From Hexactinellida sp. DTS-2022 (lineage: Eukaryota > Porifera > Hexactinellida), in the NCBI GenBank assembly GCA_028753945.1, contig JAPNXP010000001.1, positions 7,306,501 through 7,370,500 on the forward strand: a stretch of 64,000 nt of DNA, read 5' to 3'. The first letter of the stretch is position 1. Every line of letters begins with the position of its first letter. A model generated the notes under the pieces. The model worked only from the letters and a program-made list of their open reading frames with translations, was not told where the DNA came from and ran no database searches. Shown one piece after another: positions 10,437 to 22,129 of the stretch. Made by a program: the position numbers and the translations under genes.

Positions 10437-12826
10437 GAGGGTGTTGCAATTGATCAACTACAACAGTATGCAATTGACCAATTTGACAAGGTTTGCATTT
10501 GATCGATCAATGTTTGCAATTGATCAACTAGATCGCTTGCAGTTGATCAACAATAGGAAATACAGTATTGATCAATTCTCATTTTGTAAGATTTCAGTAA
10601 CATTGACAGTTGATCAATTAACTTTTGCAATCGATCAACTAACATTTGCAATTAAAGAACAAAATATATTTTTTATCAAATATAACTATAGTCATAGCCT
10701 ACTCTATACATAGAGCTATAGTTTATTGGTAGTTTGATGGGTGGTTATAAGTATTAGCATAAATAAATATTATTGAGAAAATACATGAATGATAAGAAGT
10801 GGTAGATTAATTTTTAGGTGTAGATCTGTATTCGATCTGTTGTAATTGAGCGGCAAATAGGGCATGAATTCCCAATTTGGTCAATACAGCATTTACAAAA
10901 TTTAGCATGTCTACAAGGGTAGAATAATATTGTAGACACTCTCGGTTGTAAACAAACACAACAAACAGCCTGATTGGTTTCCTCATCGTCACTTTCTTCT
11001 GTCTCTGACAAGGTCTCCTCACTTTGTTGAGGTAAATTTATATCCGGCTCATTAGAATCCTCCAATGCAAATAGATACTGAAGAGGTGTGTATTCCCCAT
11101 CTTCAAGCTTCTGTTTACACTCTCTCCTTAAATTTGCGTTTTGGATGCTCTTCTTCCTTATCGGGCGAGAAATCTCTATACCATTCCTTAAGCGTTCTAA
11201 ATCTATCTCTGTATCGGCAATAATGTTATTCAAAACTTGAACAAAATGCCATATTCTTTGTTGCTTCACAACAACTTCACTCTTAAGTTTTGCATGATAT
11301 TTCAGCTCCATTATTAGTGGTTCGAATGGCATTAATTATAGATAATTCGTTTGCTGGTGTCCTTCTAATCCACTGTTTTTCAATATACCTTCTAAATTTT
11401 GTAAATCTGAGAAAGTTTTCCCCAACTATGGTCAAAGAAGTCACATTAAGAAGGTTAAAAACAGGCAATATAGATTCTTCAGGGAGAAATGGTAGGTTCA
11501 TCAGAGCTCTTACTAATTTTCTAAATTCCCTATTACTATGGTAGAGATTTGCAATGCCTAGTTTTTGTAACTTTCTCCAAATATTTTGCGCATAATGAAA
11601 TAAGCATCCCCGAAGATGAATTCCCTCAAATACAATTTTTAGAGAATTTCTAGGTGCCTACTCCCAATCTGACATTCCTCGAATTGGCTGCAATTGAGGA
11701 ACAAGCTCACGAATCTTCCGAAGTACTTCAGTGTACAGTGTTTCTTGTTTTCCTGTAAAAAGACTGATAAACAAGGAATAACATGCCCCCCCTATGCTTG
11801 CAAACACAGTCCAAAGTTGATAAAATTGAATGGGGACAGTATAGAAGGTACCGTAAAATTGAATTTCTTCAACTCCAATGAGAACTTCATTCATCTTGAA
11901 GTTCTCATTGGATCAAAATTGCTCCTATATCTTCATCAACTTGTACAGCCCCTCTATAATATATCGCGTATCTTGTTGACACTAATTGTTGGCAAAACAT
12001 AGCTGCAGACTTTGGGATTATCATATGGGTTCAATTTCACGTCTTGACCTATACATCGACGTTTCAAGATTTTTATAGGACAATAAACTGCCAGCTGGTT
12101 CGTTTCGAGTACATTCCCGAAAGACCTTACTCAACCACTCCTGTGATTTTCTGGCAGCCGATTTGCATTTAGATTTTAACTCATAGAGTTCAGTGTGATA
12201 TTCTGATATTTGATGGTTGTCAGGATGGTTAGGTTGAATTACATTAGTAAATTCATCCAGTTTAGCTGTTCCATGACATCGAATAAAATTGCGATGTAAA
12301 ACACATCTCAGAAACGTTACATTGTTGTATGTCCTTATCTTTGAGTATGTAAAACCATCCGATGTTGTGTAAATGCATCCTCTCTTATGTTTGTAGATAT
12401 TACAAGAATATTCCATGAAATTGTGACAAATAACAAATGGTAATTTTGGTACTTATTTACAAGTACTATATATATAGTATATATTTTATACAGTAGTGTT
12501 TTGAACTTCACATACTATAAGCAACAATATAATTTTTTGAACAATGGTGTGAGTTGATCAATTGGGAACCTAAAGTGAGAAACAATCAATATAATGGAAA
12601 TCCTAGCATATTAGAGGTCGCCAATTGATTAACAATATAGTTTATGTTTTTGATTAATTGTAAACTATGTATTTGATCAATTGTAAACATGTATTGATCA
12701 AATACAAAGGTTAGTTGATCAAATGCAAAGGTTAGTTGATCAATGGCAAAGGTTAGTTGATCAATAGCAAACCATCGAAATTTGACCAATTGCTAAACTC
12801 ATTTTTTGATCAATTGCAAGCTCCTC
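10437..12826 (-). mobile_element. Complete MULE transposon with FLYWCH, MULE and RING modules
   Basis: The 9-bp duplication gttttaata (10428-10436, 12827-12835) is the signature length of Mutator-like elements. The ends are gaggRKSTTGCAATTGATC-type and continue into arrays of ttgcaattgatcaact-like motifs (10437-10650 and 12590-12826, inverted relative to each other). One gene fills the interior on the minus strand. The element landed in the 3' end of a Helentron-like copy. Confidence 0.85.
10814..12416 (-). pseudogene. MULE transposase with N-terminal FLYWCH and C-terminal RING finger
   Basis: From the N terminus, the first frame (12416-12021, 131 aa) holds a FLYWCH finger: GFTYSKIRTYNNVTF, then two Cys and CHGTAKLD, then NHPDNHQ. 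The middle (from about 11894) has YGTFYTVPIQFYQLWTVF, where the family consensus is ADGTF, so the first catalytic Asp appears replaced by Tyr. The next segment has RGMSDWE around the second Asp. The last frame (11332-10814, 172 aa) is helical and then acidic, ending in a C3HC4 RING (CCVC, PCRHAKFCKCC, CPIC). Frame changes occur near 12020, 11650 and 11320, so this copy looks dead. A cellular RING ligase was considered but the TIRs and TSD exclude it. Confidence 0.75.
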
Positions 12827-12843
12827 GTTTTAATAGTATAGAT

Positions 12844-13430
12844 CAGGGAATGAAAGGTTCACGAACGAACTTATTTAACTTGAACTGAACGCAGGGCTTT
12901 CAAGGAATTCACGGTGAACGAACTGAACGCACGCCAACGGTTTCCGAACGGCAATTGAACGAACTGAAAGAACTGAATTGAACGAATTGAACGAACTGAA
13001 CGAACTGAATTGAACGAACTAAACTGAATAAAGATAAAGTATAAATATTGATCCATTAAATATAATAGGTGACTGCAAAAGTGGTAATTCCGGACATCCC
13101 TAATAGAGTCATGTCTCTTAGCTTAGATTATAGCTTCTTAACCTGAACTTCAATAACAGCTTGGAGGATCGAACAGTATGTCATAAACGGAATTGTTCGA
13201 CCCACTCACTGTACACTGAACGGACCTAACTGAACGAATTGAACGAACTGAACGAAGTTAATTGAACGGATTGAACGGAATGAACGAACGCGAGGTTAGC
13301 CCGTGAACGAACTGAACGAACGCTGGTGGAGCTGAAGTTAGGAGGTGAACTTGAACGAACTGAACGTGCGTCAATTTGAGATGAACTGAATTGCGTCTAT
13401 TTACTCCATTCGTGAACCTTTCATTCCCTG
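12844..13430. mobile_element. hAT MITE, TIR CAGGGAATGAAAGGTTC (copy 1)
   Basis: The ends cagggaatgaaaggttcacg and cgtgaacctttcattccctg are perfect inverse complements, flanked by the 8-bp duplication gtatagat. The interior is filled with gaacgaactgaac iterations in both orientations. The target is exactly the last eight bases of the Helentron-like element. A sister copy is at 49777-50348. Confidence 0.9.
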
Positions 13431-13596
13431 GTATAGATATACACCCAGCCATAGCATTCTATACTCTAAGGCAATGCCGCGGTTGAATGGACTTGGACCA
13501 TGGATGAACTAGTATAGTCAACTAAATATATGCAATGCAATTATTCTTCGAAATAAGTCTACTTATGTAATTGTTTTTTATAAAGGTGGTCATGTA

Positions 13597-13897
13597 CATA
13601 GGCGTCGTAAATGCAAAGGTCAATCCTTCGGGCCGCCCGGAAATGCCGGGTAATGTCCGGGTAAACGCCGGGTATAGTATTAGTAACCAGGGCCGTAGCC
13701 ACTGGTCAGGTTGGTCAGGTTTCAACCTGACCACTTTTGGTTTGATTAATTTCCCAATATGGCACCACTCGGTCAGGTTGGTAAAATTAACCTGACCACT
13801 TTGATTTTGGTGGCTACGGCCCTGTAGTAGCATAGGGGGCAACCCTTCCGGGCCGCCCGGACATTTCCGGGAACCCGGGCGGGTTACGACGCCTAAG
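13597..13897. mobile_element. MITE with CATAGGCGTCG-type ends
   Basis: The ends cataggcgtcgtaa and ttacgacgcctaag are flanked by perfect 8-bp duplications gtcatgta, consistent with hAT. The interior carries ccgggccgcccgga-type inverted blocks. A second small element (13688-13824) is nested inside it. Confidence 0.8.
13688..13824. mobile_element. Nested MITE, TIR CAGGGCCGTAGCCA
   Basis: The ends cagggccgtagccac and gtggctacggccctg are perfect inverse complements. A second inverted pair (ggtcaggttggt...aacctgacc) lies inside. Flanks read tagtaac on the left and tagtagc on the right, an imperfect duplication of about 7-8 bp. Confidence 0.75.
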
Positions 13898-14414
13898 GTC
13901 ATGTATGAGACGCATATTTTTGAGGTACCACTTGGTCGAAATTACGTCACCGTATTGTCTAATAGGCAAAAATATGCCAAAACTTTGAAGCGCATGTAAA
14001 ATGTTAAATTTCGCTTTTTCAAACAAATTGCTGTGACCATAGCATTCTATACTCTAAGGCTATACCGCGGTTGAATGAACTTGGACCATGGATGAACTAG
14101 TATAGTCAGCTAAATATAAGCAATGCAATTATTCTTCGAAATAAGTAATCCAGGGTGTTCTACTTATGTAATTGTTTATATAAAGGTGGTCATGTACAAG
14201 ACGCATATTTTTGAGGTGCCACTTGGTCGAAATAACGTCACCGTATTGTCTATTAGGCAAAATATGCCAAAACTTTGAACGCATGTAAAATGTCCAATTT
14301 CGCTTCTTCAAACAAATTGCTGTGACTAACCCATCCAGTGGCGGCGCCAGGGGGGGCACGTGCCACAGTGGGCCAATAGGGGAGTAGGAGTATTTTTCAT
14401 ACTCACGAATATAG

Positions 14415-14850
14415 ACGAGTGTGAAGTTAGCAGCGAGTTCCAGCAGCGAAATATGAGCACAACTTAACACTTAATAAATCTGTCACTTTTCATTCAATTA
14501 ACATGACATTTCTTGAGGACCTTAATCAGGTTGGGGCTTTTGCCATTTCCAAAAGCTAACCCATATCACACCTATATTTGCCACAATGACATTGCAAATT
14601 TTGTAATACAAAATCTCCATAGAGGATTTTGAACAAGCTAAACACTTAATAAATCAGTCAATTTTCATTCAATTAACATGACATTTCTTGAGGACCTTAA
14701 TCTAGGTTGGGGCTTTTGCCATTTCCAAAAGCTAACCCATATCACACCTACATTTGCCACAATGACATTGCAAATTTTCTAATACAAAATCTTCATAGAG
14801 GATTTCGAACACAGCTAAACACTTAATAAATCAGTCAATTAATTTGTTGA
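14415..14850 (-). repeat. Left TIR of MULE-OTU copy A (181-bp tandem units)
   Basis: Two successive units each contain gacatttcttgaggacctta, ggggcttttgccatttcc and ccacaatgacattgcaa. The outer end is cgagtgtgaagttagc. It is the inverse of the array at 19025-19702. Confidence 0.85.
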
Positions 14851-15925
14851 ATTGTTGAGATGAATAAGTAATATAATGTTATAGCGATGAACAAGCATGA
14901 AAACAATGAAGCTATGAGTATACGCTTCCTGATCAATCCAGGATTATTATATTATGATCATGAAAGTGACTAAGATCCTAAGTAAACTGTCATCACTCTA
15001 TAGTAGAGTCATCGCTTACGAGTTTTGAATGTGTAGCTGAATCTACTTTAACAACAGGCTGGTAATGATCTGAATGCAATCTACAATAGATTCTTTTATC
15101 GGTCAACTTGTGTGAATCATGTCTATCGACGAATCCATGACCTGAGAATTTATTCCAACTTTTTGACATTCTATATAGATGAATATGTCGGTTTGTAGTA
15201 TCAGAGCTGCTAGAAACAATTCTAGATCTGTACCCCATGAACGACTACTCTCCATTCTACTCTTTGCTAAATAGTCCTCAATAGAATGACATCGGTTTTC
15301 TGGAAGTAATTCGTAGTGTGCAAGACAATATTTTGTACATACGTCTCGATACCCGCTTTTCATATTTTCAACCAAAAAGTCCCTGATATCTTTGTGGAAT
15401 CTGTCAGTTCCTGTGATTACGAAAGATAGTGAGCTAAAAATACAGTTCCCATCAGGAGAAATCCTTCGTTCTTTAGATGGTACTAGTTGACGAAGGTCTG
15501 CTCTCTTCTCGGAAGATTGATTTTCAAAGATTATTCCAGAGACAAATGTTAATTGCAACAATTTACATTTCGATTTCTGCCATGACCCATCAACTGGAAT
15601 AAACTCTCCAAATGGATAAAATGTGATATTATCACTGCTTTTGACACCGTTGTTCTCATCTGGGAATGGAAGACTGGTCCTGTGCACATTATCGTTAGAA
15701 GATACATTATTTGCTTTCTTATCACTGTGGTGATCACTTAACATGGTTTTTAGGTCATTCATTTGCGTGGATCTTACCTGTTTTGATGATTTTGTAACGT
15801 TTGTAATAATTTCTAGATCAACACGCTTTATTCTTGACATTGAATATGGTTGAAAGTAACCTTTCTTGGGGTTTTTTCGCCTTTGCCACACTTCCTCAAC
15901 TAGATTTTCATTTCTTTTGGAAGTA

Positions 15926-16110
15926 CAGGTAAACCTCCCAAAGCGGCACCCATCGGGAGAATGTTTTTGTGCCGCTTCTCGGAGGTTGCCGCTACTCGGA
16001 GGTTGCTCGTAAGGTAAAACTCCCAAAGCGGCACCCATCGGGAGAATGATTTTGTGCCGCTTCTCGGAGGTTGCCGCTACTCGGAGGTGCCGCTTTGGGA
16101 GGTTTACCTG
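15926..16110. mobile_element. TA-inserting MITE with internal duplication
   Basis: The ends caggtaaacctcccaaagc and gctttgggaggtttacctg are perfect inverse complements flanked by TA, as for mariner-type elements. The interior repeats aagcggcacccatcgggag twice. It lies in the linker between the DDE and OTU parts of MULE-OTU copy A. Confidence 0.8.
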
Positions 16111-16304
16111 TAATTCTTTTATGCTGCTTAAGAATTCTTGAACTAATTGGCTCAAATGCAAATTCAAATGCCTTTTGTCTTCCTTGAATACCTTGATGAA
16201 CCTTTCTTATGAAGTCTGCCGGTCTTAATTTCACTTCTTTGGATAATATGTTGTTTTTAAGAATTCTCATCCAGTTTTCCACAGTAGCATTTGAGTATCT
16301 AGAA

Positions 16305-16508
16305 CAGGGGTCGGCAACCCTAGGCACGCGTGCCACTTATGGCACGCGAAGTGTTTTCCATGGCACGCCAAGTGATTCACCAAACATTTTCCGTGGTGAC
16401 CATATTATGTTTTCTCTAAAAATAAATTATGTTTGGCACGCAAGGTCATAAATATGTTGACATTATAGGTAAACTGGCACACGTCATTCAAAAGGTTGCC
16501 GGTCCCTG
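16305..16508. mobile_element. hAT MITE, TIR CAGGGGTCGGCAACC
   Basis: The ends caggggtcggcaaccc and ggttgccggtccctg carry perfect 8-bp duplications atctagaa, which match the hAT target preference nTCTAGAn. Interior motif: tggcacgc in several copies. It interrupts MULE-OTU copy A next to the catalytic Glu segment. Confidence 0.9.
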
Positions 16509-18559
16509 ATCTAGAATATGTTTGAAGTGGTGGTGATAAATGAGTAAGAATGCAACCAGTCCACAGTGGACAAATGGGCATATAGTGAGTAGCGAGGAAT
16601 TGCGGTAATTCTGGGCAAAAGAAAATGTTATTCTCCTCAAAATGTGGAGTATCTGAATATTTGTTTTCTAGACTGGTCACAAAAATCTTAGAATTGTCGA
16701 GTATACTCTTAAAATGTCTTCCATATGGTGACTTTGACTTGTAAGTTATACTATCTCCCAGATTGTTAGGAAGTTCTTCGTCTAGTTCTGCAAGGTAGTC
16801 AATATCTAGATAGACATGTTCTTGGTCGCAAGTTATTAATTTGTGGAGTTTTGCAATGTACTCTTGTATTTCAGGGTATATCTTTCTTGCAAAGCAAGAA
16901 ATGCTAAAGAGACAAAGATTTGGTGTATTTCTTCGAAAGAGTTTGAATCAATCAGCCGTGCCATCACAAAAAGGAGCATATTTTAGTCTTTTTTTATGTT
17001 TTCATCATGCGTTCGAGTTTGTAGCTAAATCGATGAATAACATGAGCTGAACATATATGTATTATAGTTTTGTTCTCTGTATTTGCAATATTTTGTGTTG
17101 TATTCATTTGCCAACAGTTTGAAAGGTATTTCTCAAGGCTCTCCTTGTCAAAACTATAACAAATACTGTGCAGCATTGCCCAGCTAAAATCAATTTCAAC
17201 ATGAGCGGGACTGAACGCTTTATTGAGGACTTTATTTGCTGCATATATCCACTTATTCAAGAAATGAGATATTTCTACATTGGTGTGGTCGCTGCTTAAC
17301 ATTTCTGCTAATGGAATAGGAGATAATTTTGCATTTGGGTGTCTGACTGTTAACGCATAGTATAGAAATGCCTTTTGCTCTTTTTCAATTTTCTGAACAA
17401 CTGAACCTGTAGCATCAAAGTGTAGAGTAATTTTATCCCAATTGAAGTGCTTTAGGAGAAGGATTTGGTCCTCGCTATACATATGTATCACGACAGGTTG
17501 TCTTGATACACTTTGGATATAACCATTCATAGAGAGTCCTTTAATAGAAAGATCGTAAGTTTTCTTTGTACTTATTATATCTAACCACATATCTGAACTT
17601 AATCGTTCGCTGGATGAGCTTTCAGCTTTTAGTTTCCGAAGAACGGGTTGAGATTGGAGATAGTTGAAATTTCGGCATCTTGCAATAGAGATGCTTTTCG
17701 AATCGCAGAACTGTTCGTAATGATAATTAATCGTGGATATTTTTTGTTTAGCTGCTTTCCTTATTTCTCCAGATAGGTGACGACTAAATGACGCTTTATT
17801 ATCATGATGTTGGCTGGAAAGTGAACCGTTAGTAAGGAAATACACTCTACCGTTCTTTGGTTTGATTTTTTTCCAATCATCATCCCTCAGATAAAATTCA
17901 TTAATATTAATATTCTGATTGTTTTGGAACTTTTCTTTGAAACAGAAAGGTTCATTTTCCTGCCTTCTTGAAGAGGAATATTCTAAATATGGATATCCAT
18001 CACCTAGGTTGATGTATTGTAGAGTAGAGGGAAGAGGTTTATCAATTATGTAAGTTGCTTCACTGTTGAATGATTCAAAAGATGAAAGTGATGGAGATCT
18101 ATTTGCCGATAGTTCATTGATAGTTTGTGGATTTTCAAAAATGGTAACATCACAAATTTTCGAGCTCAAAATTTAATTATCTGTAACTGCTGAATTTAGA
18201 ATCAATTCAGGCAAACAATTCACATTAGTTGGATTAGTTTCACAGTCAGTCTTCAAACTGTGATTTTTGTTGTCAAAAGCAATTGCTTTGAATTTATTTT
18301 GTATATGATATCGATTCTTGTGCCAAATCTGCCAAATTCTAGATCTCTGTCTCTGCCCGTTTCTCTGAAAGATCAATTTTGATAATCTTCCCCAGATTGA
18401 TTTATTATCTCGCCAATTATTAAGTGTTAAAAGTCGATCAATTTCAATTTCATTATCCCGTAGTTTCAAAACTTCATTCAATATTCTATCAGAAAGAGAG
18501 AAATGTAGTGGGGAGATTTTCTGCTCATCTATAAGAATTTGGTTGCAATAAAACAACTA

Positions 18560-19024
18560 TACGTACTTATTTGTGTCAGCAAAAAAGATATATTAGAAAT
18601 TTAGAACAAAAGGAATTAGAAGGGACATTAATTGCCATCAAAACATAAATAGTATAACAAAATTACCTGAAGTTTCTTGAAATATTCCGGCATCACATTG
18701 AGACATCTTTGAAAACAATCGAATTTGCAAATAATCGAAATTATTGGAACTTTTATAGTTTAGTTGCGTAGATTCAGTGAAAAGTGTAAATATTACCAGC
18801 AAAGGATAATAAAAATAAGGAATATTTATTAATATACTTTACGACGAAGAAAGGAAGCAGTAAAAATAAACTTAAAGAAATCATAATGATTATAATCACA
18901 ATGATGAAATTGAGAAAGACAATCTAATATGATATAAGCAATACGTATTATGATATAGCTAAAAGAAAATAATCATTGAATATCTGAATATAGAACGTAA
19001 TTGTGGTAATTACAGGTATGACAT
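18560..19024. other. 5' leader region of MULE-OTU copy A
   Basis: AT-rich DNA between the first coding segment and the right TIR array. It would hold the element promoter and any 5' untranslated exon. No motif could be assigned. Confidence 0.4.
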
Positions 19025-19702
19025 GGATTAGTGATTAGTATTAGCAAAAGCCCCACACTAGATTAAGGTCCTCAAGAAATTTCATGTGAATTGAATGGCA
19101 ATTGACTTATTTATTAAGTGTTAAGTTGTGCTCAAAATCCTCTATGGAGATTTTGTATTAGAAAATTTGCAATGTCATTGTGGCAAATATAGGTGTGATA
19201 TGGGTTAGCTTTTGGAAATGGCAAAAGCCCCAACCTAGATTAAGGTCCTCAAGAAATGTCATGTTAATTGAATGAAAATTGACTGATTTATTAAGTGTTT
19301 AGCTGTGTTCGAAATCCTCTATGGAGATTTTGTATTAGAAAATTTGCAATGTCATTGTGGCAAATATAGGTGTGATATGGGTTAGCTTTTGGAAATGGCA
19401 AAAGCCCCAACCTAGATTAAGGTCCTCAAGAAATGTCATGTTAATTGAATGAAAATTGACTGATTTATTAAGTGTTTAGCTTGTTCAAAATCCTCTATGG
19501 AGATTTTGTATTACAAAATTTGCAATGTCATTGTGGCAAATATAGGTGTGATATGGGTTAGCTTTTGGAAATGGCAAAAGCCCCAACCTGATTAAGGTCC
19601 TCAAGCAATGTCATGTTAATTGAATGAAAAGTGACAGATTTATTAAGTGTTAAGTTGTGCTCATATTTCGCTGCTGGAACTCGCTGCTAACTTCACACTC
19701 GT
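19025..19702 (+). repeat. Right TIR of MULE-OTU copy A (181-bp tandem units)
   Basis: About three and a half units, each with ttgcaatgtcattgtgg, gggttagcttttggaaatgg and aaggtcctcaagaaatgtc, ending in ctaacttcacactcgt. It is longer by one to two units than the left TIR. Confidence 0.85.
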
Positions 19703-20281
19703 CGAATATAGGGCATATTATTATTATCGAATTAAGCATTGTCTAAAACCTAGAATGCGAAGTTTATCAAGTCCTATGACTTCAAAATTTTGAATACAGT
19801 GAGTCTGAATGAATGATGTGATATAATTGGAATTAGAGATTGAATATTGCGGTTTCACAATCGGAAAGATTCTATTTATAAAGTCGTTCTGCATAGTATA
19901 ATGATTGAAACTGAATAGGTATTTCATTTTCTAAGTATTCAAGCTTAATCTCATTGCTATAATAGGAATGCTTATGAATGCTATTCACGTAAATTAGATA
20001 TCTAATTTTACGGTTTTACTCCGGATCGGACACAAATTTATTTGCCAATATAGTTGGAAATTATGTCTTGGGTGCTCTTGGGTAGGAGATTTTATGTTTT
20101 CTAATAGTAATTTATCATCTTAACTTTAGTTTAAGATAATTTTCAGGTCCGCACAAAGCAGCGCAGTATATAATTTATTCAATTTGGTATTGGCCTCTAA
20201 TGAATCTCGTAAAAATGAGTAAAAATAAAATAATTGATTGTAGTACATTTTTTGATTATTTCAAATAACTGATGGTCTATA

Positions 20282-20500
20282 ATGAGCAACGAAGAAGCAT
20301 CTAATCATTTGAATACAAAATTAGCATTCAGCGCATCAACCTATGAACACATCCAGGCTTTTGAAACTCCGGTAAGTAACATTTATAAGATTCGGAGGGG
20401 ATTTAATGAACTAGCTATTATTCCCAATATACAACAAAGCTATAAAAAACGATCTAAGGTCCCAAAGAGTAGTTGTACTTGCGATAATGACACTCAGTAA
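20282..20500 (+). other. Unrecognised short frame with a possible splice donor
   Basis: A 72-codon frame starts MSNEEASNHLNTKL. After about 30 codons (AFETP) a consensus donor, ggtaagt, appears at about 20370, so it could be a first exon. It lies inside the hAT at 14336-21196. I recognise no domain and cannot tell whether it is an element gene remnant, captured host exon or chance. Confidence 0.2.
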
Positions 20501-21819
20501 CCATCTATCCTCTTTGTATCCAATGTAATATATTGTTTTCCAGGCATTTGACTAGGCTTTCATTATTTTTTCCCATTGTTCAAGTTTTTTTATCAAATAT
20601 CATGGGTGACTAATAAAAGATTGTTAGCAGACCAAAATTTAGTTTTTCATAAAATTAGAACAAATTACCAAAAACTCAACTTTAGAGACTGCATACATAA
20701 TTTTTGATGATGCCATTCAATTTCCTGCTATCAATAACCTATATGTCAATAATACTTCACAAGTGGCTATCTGCTAACAAAATGCCTATTTCCGCTAAAC
20801 TGTCTTTTTGGCCCACTGTGCGTGCCCCCCCACGAGAAAAGTGTGCCCCCCTGGCGGGGGGGCACCCTTTTGAAAGATTCTTTGGAAAACAAATATTCTC
20901 AGGTATTTTTAGCGAAATATGAACAATATAGAACATAAATAACAAGATTGATCATAGTCTTCAAACATGAATGCCCAATGAATGTTAAGTGTTAAATGCA
21001 ACAGTGTTATTAGACCAGTTTTGAATGCAAACGGCTTGCGATTCTTGGGGTTTTGGGAAAATTGGGATTAGTTTTCTATACTTTACTGGGAAAATATGTG
21101 GATTTTCGAATCTCGACGGCAACTATGAATTCCTGCGTTTTTTCTAAAAAGGTGTGCCCCCCTGGGTTCAGGTTTGCCCATCTGGTGCCGCCGCTGAACC
21201 CATCTAGGAGTTATTTTACATAAAATATCTCAGAATCAATTATGGAATGTTACCACATTCCTCTGTTGCCTTGAAACGTGAATTCAATGATTGAGGTAAT
21301 ATCTCGAGTAGGAATATAGTCACATTTTAGTCAATAGATCCAATCGATAGCCCGTCCTTAACTTCCTATTCAATGGTAATACATTTCGATGCTCTATCTC
21401 CAACCAATTTTATGCAAAATGTGTATAATCATTTGAATGTATATTACAATAATCACAATTCTAAGAAAATTGTCGGAGATAGAGCATCGAAATGTATTAT
21501 CATTGAATAGGAAGTTAAGGACGGGCTATCGATTGGATCCATTGACTAAACTGTGACTATATTCCTACTCGAGATATTACCTCAATCATTGAATTCACGT
21601 TTCCAAGGCAACAGAGGAATGTGGTAACATTCCACAATTGATTCTGAGATATTTTATGTAAAATAACTCCTAGATGGGTCAGTCACAGCGATTTGTTTTA
21701 AAAAGCGAAATTGAACATTTTACATGCGTTCAAAGTTCTGGCATATTTGGACTATTAGACAATACAGTGACGTCATTTCGCTCAAGTGGTACCTCAAAAA
21801 TATGCGTCTTGTACATGGC

Positions 21820-22067
21820 CATAGGCGCCGAAAGGGGGGGGGTCAGGGAGGGTGTCACCCCCCCTGGCCGAGGAGAATTCAGGGGAAAAAAATGGAAAAT
21901 TCTTGATTCCATAACGAGTTTGTATAAATATCAGTGGATGATGTATATATCTTTACAATTATGCCCATCAAACATTGATTTTATCCCCATAAGCATTGTT
22001 TTTTGAACTTTCACATTTGAATATTACGTCACACCCCCCCTAGCGTTTGAGAGTTTCGGCGCCCATG
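21820..22067. mobile_element. MITE with CATAGGCGCCG-type ends
   Basis: The ends cataggcgccgaaa and tttcggcgcccatg are flanked by perfect 8-bp duplications tacatggc. Interior blocks are ggggggggtcaggg and caccccccct. Its ends resemble those of the element at 13597, and it occupies the same position in the opposite arm of the foldback complex. Confidence 0.85.
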
Positions 22068-22129
22068 TACATGGCCACCTTTATATAAAACAATTACATA
22101 AGTAGAAGCACCCTGGATTACTTATTTCG

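Larger units (their letters stand above)
14993..18556 (-). pseudogene. MULE-OTU transposase, copy A
   Basis: From N to C: a 127-aa first part (18556-18173) with LLTLNNWRDNKSIWGRLSKL; then a 391-aa frame (18169-16994) with the first catalytic Asp in LHFDATGSVV, the conserved LAEMLSSDHTN and the second Asp in VEIDFSWAML; then LATHYMPICPLWTG and the catalytic Glu in SNATVENWMRILK. Next comes FIRKVHQGIQGR, and finally an OTU cysteine protease domain with SPDGNCIFSSL (catalytic Asp and Cys), a WGTDLELFLAA segment and the catalytic His in DHYQPV. Frame changes near 17000 and 15180 and two MITE insertions show this copy is broken, although all catalytic residues remain. In cells OTU proteins cleave ubiquitin chains; the role in transposition is unknown. 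Confidence 0.75.
14415..19702 (-). mobile_element. MULE-OTU transposon, copy A
   Basis: A perfect 9-bp duplication cgaatatag (14406-14414, 19703-19711) brackets inverted ends acgagtgtgaagttagcagc / gctgctaacttcacactcgt. The ends extend into long terminal inverted repeats made of about 181-bp tandem units (14415-14850, about two; 19025-19702, about three and a half). The 9-bp TSD, long TIRs and transposase motifs place it in the Mutator superfamily. The single gene encodes a transposase ending in an OTU protease domain. Two MITEs have since inserted in the coding part. Confidence 0.85.
14336..21196. mobile_element. hAT element (about 1.6 kb) carrying a nested MULE
   Basis: The ends cagtggcggcgcc and gtgccgccgctg are bracketed by perfect 8-bp duplications aacccatc (14328-14335, 21197-21204). 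Removing MULE-OTU copy A leaves roughly 1.56 kb with no recognisable transposase, so it is probably non-autonomous. Inside its right part are ggggggcacg/cgtgccccccc blocks near 20820-20875 and 21150. The hAT at 31011-39931 has related ends (cagtggcggc). Confidence 0.8.

Noticed and set aside
10814-11332. RING finger protein as a cellular ubiquitin ligase gene
   Set aside because: It is the C terminus of a MULE transposase inside an element with TIRs and a 9-bp duplication.
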